A DNA stretch of 37,215 nucleotides, taken from contig RFXN01000003.1 in NCBI GenBank assembly GCA_009921625.1, forward strand, positions 1 through 37,215. The letters are read 5' to 3'. The notes under the pieces are model-generated. The model searched no databases and was not told where the DNA came from. It worked only from the letters and a program-made list of their open reading frames with translations. The DNA is from Candidatus Fonsibacter lacus. Lineage in GTDB: Bacteria; Actinomycetota; Actinomycetes; Nanopelagicales; Nanopelagicaceae. Position 1 is the first letter of the stretch. Each line of letters starts with the position of its first letter. Positions 18,535-26,861 of the stretch are shown here, piece by piece. The position numbers were made by a program, and so were the translations under genes.

Positions 18535-18595
18535 AGCCGCTACTCACGCTGCAACTAGCGGTTTGATGGGCTCAATAGGCGTTGGTAGGCTCTCA

Positions 18596-18636
18596 CCTCT
18601 CAATGTGATCAGTTCCGTGCCGATTAAATTGAGAGG
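18596..18636. repeat. 9-bp inverted repeat CCTCTCAAT / ATTGAGAGG with 23-bp spacer, ending 8 bp before tRNA-Leu
   Basis: CCTCTCAAT at 18596-18604 and ATTGAGAGG at 18628-18636, read directly. Confidence 0.85.
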
Positions 18637-18644
18637 CTCACCTC

Positions 18645-18728
18645 GTCCGGGTGGCGGAATTGGCAGACGCGCTAGCTTGAGGTGCTAGTGCCCGAAAGGG
18701 CTTCGGGGTTCAAGTCCCCGTTCGGACA
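18645..18728 (+). tRNA. tRNA-Leu (GAG anticodon)
   Basis: gtccgggtggcggaattggcagacgcgctagcttgaggtgctagtgcccgaaagggcttcggggttcaagtccccgttcggaca: acceptor pairing, CTAGC-TTGAGGT-GCTAG anticodon arm, long variable arm, GTTCAAG T-loop. CCA not encoded. Confidence 0.96.
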
Positions 18729-18745
18729 CAAGTTTTAAAGAGCAA

Positions 18746-19612
18746 GTGCGGGTAAAGATAGAACTTGCCGGGGTTAATTTTATTGATGTCTATCACCGTC
18801 GTGGTCAATATCCACTGCACTTGAGTGATGGAACAGGTAGCGGAATCGGGATTGAAGGTATCGGTAGAACACCGGATGGTCATCGAATCTTTTGGTTAAA
18901 CGCTCTTGGCTCCTACGCTCAAGAAATTAATCTGTTCGCTAAAGATATAACTGCACTACCCAAAACATCGCTAGCAAATGAAGAGATACTCCCTCTTCTC
19001 TGTCAGGGGCTAACCGCACATTATTTAGTTGACTCTGCTTTTAGGGTGGAACAGGGGCAATGGGCGCTGGTCACTGCAGCAGCAGGCGGAGTAGGACTTC
19101 TACTCACCCAACTTCTAAAAATTAGAGGGGCCAATGTAATTGCTCTGGCCTCAACTTCTAAAAGAGCAGTGCTCGCAAAAGAACATGGCGCTGACCTTGC
19201 AGGTACCTATCGCGAGCTCGAAGAATTAACAGCGAAAGCCACGGGTGGCGCTGGCGTTGATGTGGTTTTTGATTCTGTTGGAAAAGATTATTTCGATATC
19301 TGCTTAAGTTCCTTAACTTCTTCGGGAATGTATGTTCTTTATGGAGCAGCAAGTGGCCCGGTGCCTCCATTCGATTTAATGCGCCTTAATTCCAAATCAT
19401 TAGCTATTAGAAGGCCAACTCTGGCTACGTATACAGCAACCGAAGCAGAGCGAATTCGGCGCTTGACTGATTTGATTACGCTTGCCGAAGGGAAACTTCT
19501 CCGTTATCCCCGCACGAAGATATTTTCGCTAAGCGAAGTCAAATCTGCACATCAATTAATCGAATCCCGATCTTATACCGGAAAAATCGGGATTGATCCA
19601 TGGAAGATCTAG
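18746..19612 (+). pseudogene. Quinone oxidoreductase-like (zinc-independent MDR) gene, apparently 5'-truncated next to tRNA-Leu
   Basis: AGVNFIDVYHRRGQYP, VTAAAGGVGLLLTQLLK, GGAGVDVVFDSVG. The usual ~28-residue N-terminal segment before (E)QVRVKI is missing; the frame opens into the tRNA 3' end. Confidence 0.72.
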
Positions 19613-19896
19613 CACGTATGGTGGCAATTATTGTCACCTTCCCTCTTTTAATATCTCCCTTAGTCTTTCTCGCTCTGCGATTTACAAATCGTCGCTGGGT
19701 GATGCTACTTTCGATTCCCTTGACGCTTATAAGTGCAATTTTTGGAGTGCTGCTTTTACTTAGCGAAATAGGCGTTGTTGGGCGGGCCTTTGGGCTCTGG
19801 GGAATCCTATTTGCACTTGCTTCGTCGCGGATTATTTGGCGCAAAATTCTAGAGATGAGAAGAGAAAAAACAGATCGCCCACACGAGAGTGAGTAG
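19600..19896 (+). CDS. Small predicted membrane protein
   Basis: 98 aa with two hydrophobic segments; overlaps the qor end and sits just before apt. Confidence 0.6.
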   Translation: MEDLARMVAIIVTFPLLISPLVFLALRFTNRRWVMLLSIPLTLISAIFGVLLLLSEIGVVGRAFGLWGILFALASSRIIWRKILEMRREKTDRPHESE

Positions 19897-19906
19897 GGTT
19901 AGGGAC

Positions 19907-20452
19907 ATGAGTACACCAGAATCAAGCGAACTGCGTTACGCGCGCAATCTGATTCGTGATGTGCCTGATTACCCATCTCCCGGAATCTTGTTTCGAGATT
20001 TAACTCCGATGATTGCAGATGGTCGAGCACTCCGAGCGGTAGTTGATGCCCTGGGGTCCCCAGCGGCAGACGCTACGCATTTTGCAGGACTTGAAGCGCG
20101 AGGTTTTATATTTGCTTCCGCGATTGCAGCTCGCCTAGAAAAAGGCTGCGTTCTTCTTCGGAAACCTAACAAGTTACCCCGCGAGAAATTCTCGGTTTCA
20201 TATCAATTGGAGTATGGAACAGATGCGATTGAAATTCATAAGGATGCTTTAACGCGATCAGATAAGGTACTAATAGTTGATGATGTCCTGGCAACGGGAG
20301 GAACTCTCTGTGCGGCCATTGAATTACTGGCAAAGACTCCTGCGACCTGTCTTGGCAGCGCCGTGGTAGCTGAAATCGCCCTCCTTCAAGGGCGAGAGCG
20401 AATCGGTAATCTCTACCCTAAACATCAATTACGCGCGCTATTTACTCTCTAG
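19907..20452 (+). CDS. apt: Adenine phosphoribosyltransferase
   Basis: IRDVPDYPSPGILFRDLTPMIAD, GLEARGFIFASAIA, LIVDDVLATGGTL (PRPP motif). Start at 19907 set by TAGGGT-N7-ATG. Confidence 0.93.
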   Translation: MSTPESSELRYARNLIRDVPDYPSPGILFRDLTPMIADGRALRAVVDALGSPAADATHFAGLEARGFIFASAIAARLEKGCVLLRKPNKLPREKFSVSYQLEYGTDAIEIHKDALTRSDKVLIVDDVLATGGTLCAAIELLAKTPATCLGSAVVAEIALLQGRERIGNLYPKHQLRALFTL

Positions 20453-20454
20453 CT

Positions 20455-21964
20455 TTATTCCAAAGTAATTAAATCGTAGTAATCATCGCGCCAGAGATCT
20501 TCGTCGCCATCTGGAAGTAATAACACTCGCTCAGGAGCTAGTGCGCTTACCGCTCCCTCATCATGTGTTACCAACACTATTGCGCCTTGATATTCACGTA
20601 GCGCTCCGAGTATCTCCTCACGCGAGGCAGGATCAAGGTTATTTGTTGGTTCGTCGAGCAATAGAACGTTTGCGGCGCTTACCACCAATTGCGCTAAGGC
20701 TAATCGAGTTCGTTCACCACCACTGAGCACTTTTACCGGTTTAAATACATCGTCCCCGCTAAAGAGGAATGTCCCAAGAACGTTACGCGCTTCGCCTTCA
20801 CTGATATCAACACGCGCTTTTAACATATTTGCCAGCACAGTTTCTTCGTAATTGAGTGATTCGTGCTCCTGGGCGTAGTAACCCAGCCTTAACCCATGCC
20901 CCGGTGCAACTGCCCCGGTATCAGGCTCTAACTCGCCAGCAAGCATTCGCAGCAAAGTTGTTTTGCCTGCGCCATTTAGCCCCAAAATAACTACTCGAGA
21001 TCCCTTATCAATTGCTAGGTCTACATCGGTAAAAACCTCGGTCGAACCGTACGACTTACTTAACTCCGCAGCGGTGAGCGGAGTTTTCCCACATGGAGCA
21101 GGAGATGGAAAACGGAGTTTTGCAACCTTATCTTTTGCTCGCTCTCCTTCAGTTGACGCCATAATTTTCTCTGCCCGTTTAAACATGCTCTGCGCCGCTT
21201 TAGCTTTACTCGCTTTTGCGCGCATTTTCTCGCCTTGCTTTTGGAGAATTTCAGCGCGTTTTTCAGCTATTGCGCGTTCTTTCTTTCTCCGATGTTCATC
21301 TTGTTCACGGGCTAAAAGGTAATTTCGCCATCCCATATTATAAACATCAATCACGTTACGATTAGCATCCAGGTAGAAAATTCGATTAACTACCGTTTCA
21401 ATCAATTTTACATCGTGGCTGATGATGACTAAGCCACCTGAATACTTGCCCAAGAAATCACGGAGCCAGATTATTGAATCTGCATCTAGATGGTTTGTTG
21501 GTTCATCCAAATATCTTTTCAGGCAATCCAAGATTGGTTGCAATCGCTTCTGCATCAGAAGTTGCGCTATAGCCGCCGGCGCTTTGAAACTCTTCTTCAG
21601 CTCGAGCGTACCGTTCCAAAACTTTTTCGAGCTCAGTGCCTTCGCTAGAACTCATCTTCTCTTCTAAAATTCGCATCCGATCGGCAATAGCATCTAAACC
21701 TCGAACTGAGAGAATACGGTTAATCACCGTTCCCTCTTCATCTCCGGTGCGAGGATCTTGAGGTAGATAACCAATACTTCCCGCGCGTAATACTTGGCCG
21801 CCTGCAGGAAGCGTCTCCCCTGCTAGTACTTTTGCGAAGGTTGATTTGCCGGCGCCATTACGCCCTACTAATCCGATTCGATCCCCATGGTTAATACGTA
21901 CCGAAACATCGGCAAGCAACAACCGAGCGCCCGCCCTCAATTCGACGCTTGCAGTGGAAATCAT
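20455..21964 (-). pseudogene. ABC-F ATP-binding protein, broken in the N-terminal ABC domain
   Basis: ORF 21503..22012 has Walker A (GLVGRNGAGKST) then stops after NLGLPEKIFG. ORF 20455..21555 resumes in another frame at LDEPTNHLDADSI and includes a complete second ABC domain (LSGGERTRLALAQL, LLLDEPTNNLD). The first LSGGQ signature is absent. Confidence 0.88.
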
Positions 21965-22057
21965 AGAGAAGATGCTCTCACGAAATATTCTCGATAAACT
22001 CCAACTCCCCAAGATAACCGGAGCCCCGGAGTAACTCTTACGCTGACGGAGTAATAA

Positions 22058-23009
22058 ATGGCTAATGCGCGTGGATATGCGGTAATGAAAGCGAAGGCAG
22101 ACCTAGTTCCCTTCTCATTTGAACGGCGAGCGTTACGTCCAGGCGATGTGGAGATATCAATCAGCCATGCTGGTATCTGTCATTCTGACATTCATCAAGG
22201 GCGTGAAGAATGGGGCCAAGCGATCTTCCCCATGGTTCCAGGACATGAAATTGTTGGACGCGTACGGGGCATTGGTGACGATGTTCGCGGTTTTACCGTT
22301 GGTCAACTAGTAGGTGTTGGAGTTTTTATTGACTCATGTCGAAAGTGTGAGAACTGTCTTGCAGGGCTTGCGCAATATTGCTTTGAAGGAATGACTGGAA
22401 CTTATAACACTATAGAACGAGACGGCACCACCGTTAATGTGTGCCGGCATCACTCTTTACTCGCCACTTCGTCATTGGCAGGCTGGGCCTGGCAAGCGAG
22501 TAGGAATTATCGGTCTTGGTGGTCTAGGTCATATGGGATTGAAGTTTGCTCATGCGATGGGCGCCCATGTCACTGTCTTTTCGCACTCTGAGAAAAAGAA
22601 GAGTGATGCTGAAACTATGGGCGCAGATGCTTTTGTTGCATCTCCTGGAGAGGATTACTTCAAGAAAAATATCAATTCATTTGATTTGATCCTTAACACA
22701 GTATCTGTAGATGTAAATCTTGAAAATTACCTTTCGCTCCTTCGCCTTGATGGAACATTGGTACTTATTGGCTTACCTGGAAAGCCGTATCAAGTTCCTG
22801 CTGGAGTTCTTCTCGGAAAACGTCGTCGATTAGCTGGCTCCATGATTGGTGGTGTACCCGAACTTCAAGAAATGCTCAACTTCTGTGGTGCGAACGGAAT
22901 CACTAGCGATGTCGAATTGATCGACCCCGATTACATTAACAAAGCTTGGGAGCGAACGGTTGCCAGTGATGTTAAATATCGGTTTGTCATTGATGCCAGT
23001 AAGTTTTAA
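22058..23009 (+). pseudogene. Zinc-dependent alcohol dehydrogenase (CAD/YahK-like), internal deletion with frameshift near 22424-22433
   Basis: 5' ORF GHEIVGRVRGIGDDVRGF...[32 protein letters not shown]; 3' ORF in a different frame (APP)[15 protein letters not shown]...[22 protein letters not shown]. Confidence 0.88.
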
Positions 23010-23697
23010 AATGCAATAGCTATTGCCGTTGCTAATATTGGAGTAACAAACAGAGCGGGAAGCATATCTCCGATTGCGATTGTTTTTATTGATAACAGTC
23101 GCAACCCGATTCCCACGAGCAGTAAACCCCCAACGCCAGTGATAGCGTCAATTTGATAATCGGAGAGCACTTTGCCGAGGAAAGCGCCAATAAGCGACCA
23201 GGCCCCTTGGTAAATCAAGACGCTAATTGCTGAAACCGCCACACCCCATCCAAGAGCAGCAGCGAATGCAATCGCTGCAAAGCCATCCATAATGCTTTTA
23301 AGAATCAATAACTCATGACCTGTTCCTAGGCCATCGCTAAAACAAGGGAAGCGGAGACAAATCCAGTAATGAAATTTGCATCGTTCTCCCTCGAAAATCT
23401 TGACCGCAATGTATCGCCAGTTCGTTCAAGTCGATTTTCGATTCTTAAGAGTGATCCAATTAGACCGCCGATTAATAAACCGCCCAAAGTGATCAGAATT
23501 GGTTTACCAGAACCGACGGCATCAAGATAACTCTTGTTCCACAAGGCCGCACACGCACTTGCACCACTAATAAATGTCACTAAGCCCAGAGCATCTGTTA
23601 TCAATGTTCTTGTGCGATGAGGTATTTTTGAACCCACCGCAACGCCTATGGTGCTACCGATTATAATGGTTACAACGTTAACTACCGTGCCAATCAT
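23006..23697 (-). pseudogene. DUF554 family membrane protein, frameshift/short deletion near 23330
   Basis: 5' half MIGTVVNVVTIIIGSTIG...FITGFVSASLVLAMA(stop); 3' half in another frame (DG)LGTGHELLILKSIMDGFAAIAFAAALGWGVAVSA. ATGA overlap with the uppP stop. Confidence 0.83.
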
Positions 23698-24575
23698 GAA
23701 AATTTCCAAAATGAGAGTGCGCCAATTATCAGACAGTAGAAAGCAAATGGATAAAGCGTATGAGTTTTAAACCAGCGAACTAGAAAAGCAATCGATACGT
23801 ATGTGCAGAGAGCTGAGATTATTGATCCGACAATAACGGGCCCGAGGATTTGTTGAATCTCTGGGTCAAATAGTTTTGGCAATTTAAGTATGCCCGCACC
23901 AAAGATGACCGGTGCGGCTATCAGGAAAGCAAAATCTGATGCTGCAGTGTGAGATAAACCACGAGCAAGACCGGCAGACATTGTTATTCCAAATCTACTA
24001 ATTCCCGGGAAAAGCGCAGTTGACTGAGCAATCCCGATAAGTAGGGCTTGTGAATTACTAATTTCATCCGAATCTGTCAGCTCTTTTTTAATTCGAGACT
24101 TCTTAAAAACTTCAATAGCGATGAGAATCAAACCGTTAAGAAAGAGAAATCCCCCGACGGCAAACGGATCGCTAAAAAGTTCCCCGACTTGATCTTGAAA
24201 GAGCACTCCCAAAAGAGCTACTGGAATCGTGGCAATCAGAATCTTCCAGATTAATTGCTCTGAAGCTTCTAGGCCTTGGCGCTTTGCTATTTTTGGAACA
24301 CTAACAAAAAAGGCTCTAATTAATAAAAGCCACCTATCTCGAAAAAACCAGATTAAAACTAAAGAGCTAGCAACATGTAAGGCAATAATTAAAAGTAGAT
24401 ATGGAGATTCCCCTGATGTTTCAGCAGCGAGAAATTTCTCCCAACTTCCACCAATCCATGCTGGGACTAGGACTGAATGGCCCAAACTGGAAACTGGAAA
24501 AAGTTCGGAGATTCCCTGTAGCGCACCAGTGATGATGGCTTGTATGTAGGAGAGTTGACTCTCAAGTGATTTCAC
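23694..24575 (-). CDS. uppP: Undecaprenyl-diphosphatase (UppP/BacA family)
   Basis: GALQGISELFPVSSLGHSVLV; FPGISRFGITMSAGLARGLSHTAASDFAFLIAAPVI; multi-TM. Confidence 0.87.
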   Translation of the reverse strand: MKSLESQLSYIQAIITGALQGISELFPVSSLGHSVLVPAWIGGSWEKFLAAETSGESPYLLLIIALHVASSLVLIWFFRDRWLLLIRAFFVSVPKIAKRQGLEASEQLIWKILIATIPVALLGVLFQDQVGELFSDPFAVGGFLFLNGLILIAIEVFKKSRIKKELTDSDEISNSQALLIGIAQSTALFPGISRFGITMSAGLARGLSHTAASDFAFLIAAPVIFGAGILKLPKLFDPEIQQILGPVIVGSIISALCTYVSIAFLVRWFKTHTLYPFAFYCLIIGALSFWKFS

Positions 24576-24606
24576 TATTACAGGGTACGCGACTACCCTC
24601 TGTTAA

Positions 24607-25263
24607 ATGCGGAGATTCTTCTCTCACACAATTCCGATGACGCCCTGGCGAGCAGCGAGTCAGTGGCAACTTTCGCTCTCTCGTTTATCCCTACTTACCG
24701 TTGGGTTGATAATTTTTGGAATAGGTGACGGTTTTCTGATAATTACTCATCTAGGCAATGCACCGTGGAGCGTTTTAGCGCAAGGGCTCTCATTAAAACT
24801 GGGAATATCTATTGGATGGGCAACTTTTTCGGTCTCCACCGCAGTGCTCTTGCTCTGGATACCTTTTCGCCAACGTCCAGGGGCAGGAACGATTGCCAAC
24901 ATTCTGGTGATTGCTCTAGCAATCGATCTGACAGTGGCTTGGATCCCTGCGCCGGAGAAGCTTCTGCTACGCATTCTGATGATGATTGTCGGCGTAGCCC
25001 TAGTCGGGGCCGGGTCAGCTATCTACCTCACCTGTGGCCTAGGTCCAGGCCCTCGTGATGGCCTGATGACCGCCCTGCATTATGCAACGGGCTTCTCTGT
25101 GGCGCGGGTACGAGCCGGCATAGAAGGCGTCGTCCTCGCCCTGGGCTGGGTCCTAGGTGGCCGGGTTGGTCCAGGAACGCTTGTCTTTGCACTAGGCATA
25201 GGTGGCAGCGTGGCTCTCTGGCTCACCGTCGTCGGACATCTGACAAGAAATACTCCTCAGTAA
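24607..25263 (+). CDS. YczE/YitT-like integral membrane protein
   Basis: GIGDGFLIITHLGNAPWSVLAQGLSLKLGISIGWATF...YLTCGLGPGPRDGLMTALHYATGFSVARVRAGIEG. Confidence 0.8.
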   Translation: MRRFFSHTIPMTPWRAASQWQLSLSRLSLLTVGLIIFGIGDGFLIITHLGNAPWSVLAQGLSLKLGISIGWATFSVSTAVLLLWIPFRQRPGAGTIANILVIALAIDLTVAWIPAPEKLLLRILMMIVGVALVGAGSAIYLTCGLGPGPRDGLMTALHYATGFSVARVRAGIEGVVLALGWVLGGRVGPGTLVFALGIGGSVALWLTVVGHLTRNTPQ

Positions 25264-25274
25264 CTGAAAATTCC

Positions 25275-25350
25275 CTGAGGGTTTGGGTACGTTTGAGGCC
25301 TTCCCTCGGTATCACGAGCCGTCATTTCGTGGCGGGGTCGTAAACACCCC
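25275..25350 (+). promoter_or_regulatory. Candidate structured 5'UTR of the NCS2 permease gene (three consecutive hairpins)
   Basis: CTGAGGG(25275)/CCCTCGG(25303), CACGA(25313)/TCGTG(25327), GGGGT(25334)/ACCCC(25346); then a GAGAGGGA Shine-Dalgarno and ATG at 25378. Confidence 0.45.
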
Positions 25351-26749
25351 CGAAACCAAAATAGTTGAGAGGGATACATGCTCGCTTGTCACCTTCTTCA
25401 CGATGGCCTACATCGTCGCCTTAAACCCGTTGATCATCGGTCTATCCAAAGATGCTGATGGGAAATTTATCGGTGGAGACGCTCCAAATCTTGCAAAGAT
25501 TGCTGCTGTAACGGCGCTAGTTGCTGGAGTCCTAACAATCCTCATGGGAGTTTTTGCAAACTTCCCACTCGCATTAGCTACCGGCCTCGGTCTAAACACC
25601 TTCGTCGCCGTTGGCATTGCGTCAAAGATGAGCTGGCAAGAGGCGATGGGCCTTGTAGTACTCGAAGGCATCATCATTCTCGTTCTTGTTCTCACCGGAT
25701 TCCGCGTAGCAGTCTTCCGCGCGGTACCAACCCAATTGAAGATTGCAATCTCCGTTGGTATTGGTCTCTTTATTGCGCTGATTGGACTCGTTGATGCTGG
25801 TTTCGTTCGTAGGACCGGCAATGGACCGGTTCCAGTTCAACTTGGAGATGGTGGAAACCTTGTTGGTTGGCCCATTGTTGTTTTCGCCTTTGGACTATTC
25901 CTCACCATCCTCTTGATGGTTAAACGCGTGAAAGCAGCAATCTTGATCAGCATCGTTGCATCAACAGTACTTGCAGTCATCATTGAGACCTCTCTCAAGA
26001 TTGGTCCTAACTTCATTGCTCCAGATAAAGTCAATCCAAAGGGTTGGGGCTTAAACGTTCCAGCGCTACCGGAGAAGATTGTCTCCACGCCTGACTTCAG
26101 CATCATTGGAAGTTTCAATCTATTTGGCGCATTCACAAGAATCTCTGTCATTGCTGCCATCTTAATTGTCTTTACTCTTTTACTCGCAGACTTCTTTGAC
26201 ACTATGGGCACCATGACAGCCATTGGTCAAGAAGCTGGACTTAATGATAAAGAAGGAACACCACCAAACGCTAACAAGATTTTGATTGTTGATTCGATTG
26301 CTGCAGCTGCCGGCGGCGCTGCTTCAATTTCTTCGAACACCTCTTATATTGAATCAGCATCTGGCGTTGGTGAGGGAGCACGTACAGGTCTTGCCTCTGT
26401 TGTTACAGGAATCTGTTTCTTGTTGACAACATTCTTGGCCCCACTTGTTGCGATTATTCCTTACGAAGCCGCTACCCCAGCGCTCGTTATTGTCGGCTTC
26501 CTCATGATGACTGGTATTAAAGATATTGATTGGAGCGATTTGGGAATTGCAATTCCTGGATTCCTTACAATCATTCTTATGCCATTTACATACAACATCA
26601 CTGTTGGTATCGGCGCTGGATTTGTTACCCACGTGTTAATCAGACTATTCCAAGGTCAAAGCAAAAAGATTCACCCCTTGCTTTGGATTGTCTCGGCTCT
26701 ATTTATGGTTTATTTCCTCAGTTCACCGATCAATGAGTGGATTGGTTAA
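25283..26749 (+). CDS. NCS2 family purine/xanthine-uracil permease; N-terminus apparently damaged
   Basis: LVTFFTMAYIVALNPLIIG...ANFPLALATGLGLNTF...LLADFFDTMGTMTAIGQEAGL...SSNTSYIESASGVGEGARTGLASVVTG. The GTG at 25283 lies inside a hairpin region; the best ribosome-binding site leads to ATG 25378 in a different frame. Confidence 0.85.
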   Translation: MGTFEAFPRYHEPSFRGGVVNTPETKIVERDTCSLVTFFTMAYIVALNPLIIGLSKDADGKFIGGDAPNLAKIAAVTALVAGVLTILMGVFANFPLALATGLGLNTFVAVGIASKMSWQEAMGLVVLEGIIILVLVLTGFRVAVFRAVPTQLKIAISVGIGLFIALIGLVDAGFVRRTGNGPVPVQLGDGGNLVGWPIVVFAFGLFLTILLMVKRVKAAILISIVASTVLAVIIETSLKIGPNFIAPDKVNPKGWGLNVPALPEKIVSTPDFSIIGSFNLFGAFTRISVIAAILIVFTLLLADFFDTMGTMTAIGQEAGLNDKEGTPPNANKILIVDSIAAAAGGAASISSNTSYIESASGVGEGARTGLASVVTGICFLLTTFLAPLVAIIPYEAATPALVIVGFLMMTGIKDIDWSDLGIAIPGFLTIILMPFTYNITVGIGAGFVTHVLIRLFQGQSKKIHPLLWIVSALFMVYFLSSPINEWIG

Positions 26750-26778
26750 TAACTTCATAAAGTTTCAAATGGTTACAA

Positions 26779-26808
26779 ATACCTGGAAATACCTGGAAAT
26801 ACCTGGAT
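26779..26808. repeat. Three tandem copies of a 10-bp unit ATACCTGGAA
   Basis: atacctggaa atacctggaa atacctggat read directly between the NCS2 stop and the terminator. Confidence 0.93.
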
Positions 26809-26812
26809 TGAT

Positions 26813-26861
26813 AAAATCTAGCGGCGAGAGAATCACCACGATTCTCGCCGCTAGATTTTTT
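26813..26861. terminator. Bidirectional intrinsic terminator between convergent NCS2 and ung
   Basis: AAATCTAGCGGCGAGAGAATC ACCAC GATTCTCGCCGCTAGATTT: ~19-bp stem with a 2-nt bulge, then TTTTTT; A-rich on the other side. Confidence 0.93.

Noticed and set aside
20455-22012. Possible programmed frameshift in the ABC-F gene
   Set aside because: A whole conserved block including LSGGQ is missing at the junction, so recoding would not restore a normal protein.
23694-24575. UppP with variant motifs (ISELFPVSSLGH, GISRFGITMS) as a novel enzyme
   Set aside because: Differences are modest and within what I would expect of divergent UppP/BacA paralogues; cannot support a new function.
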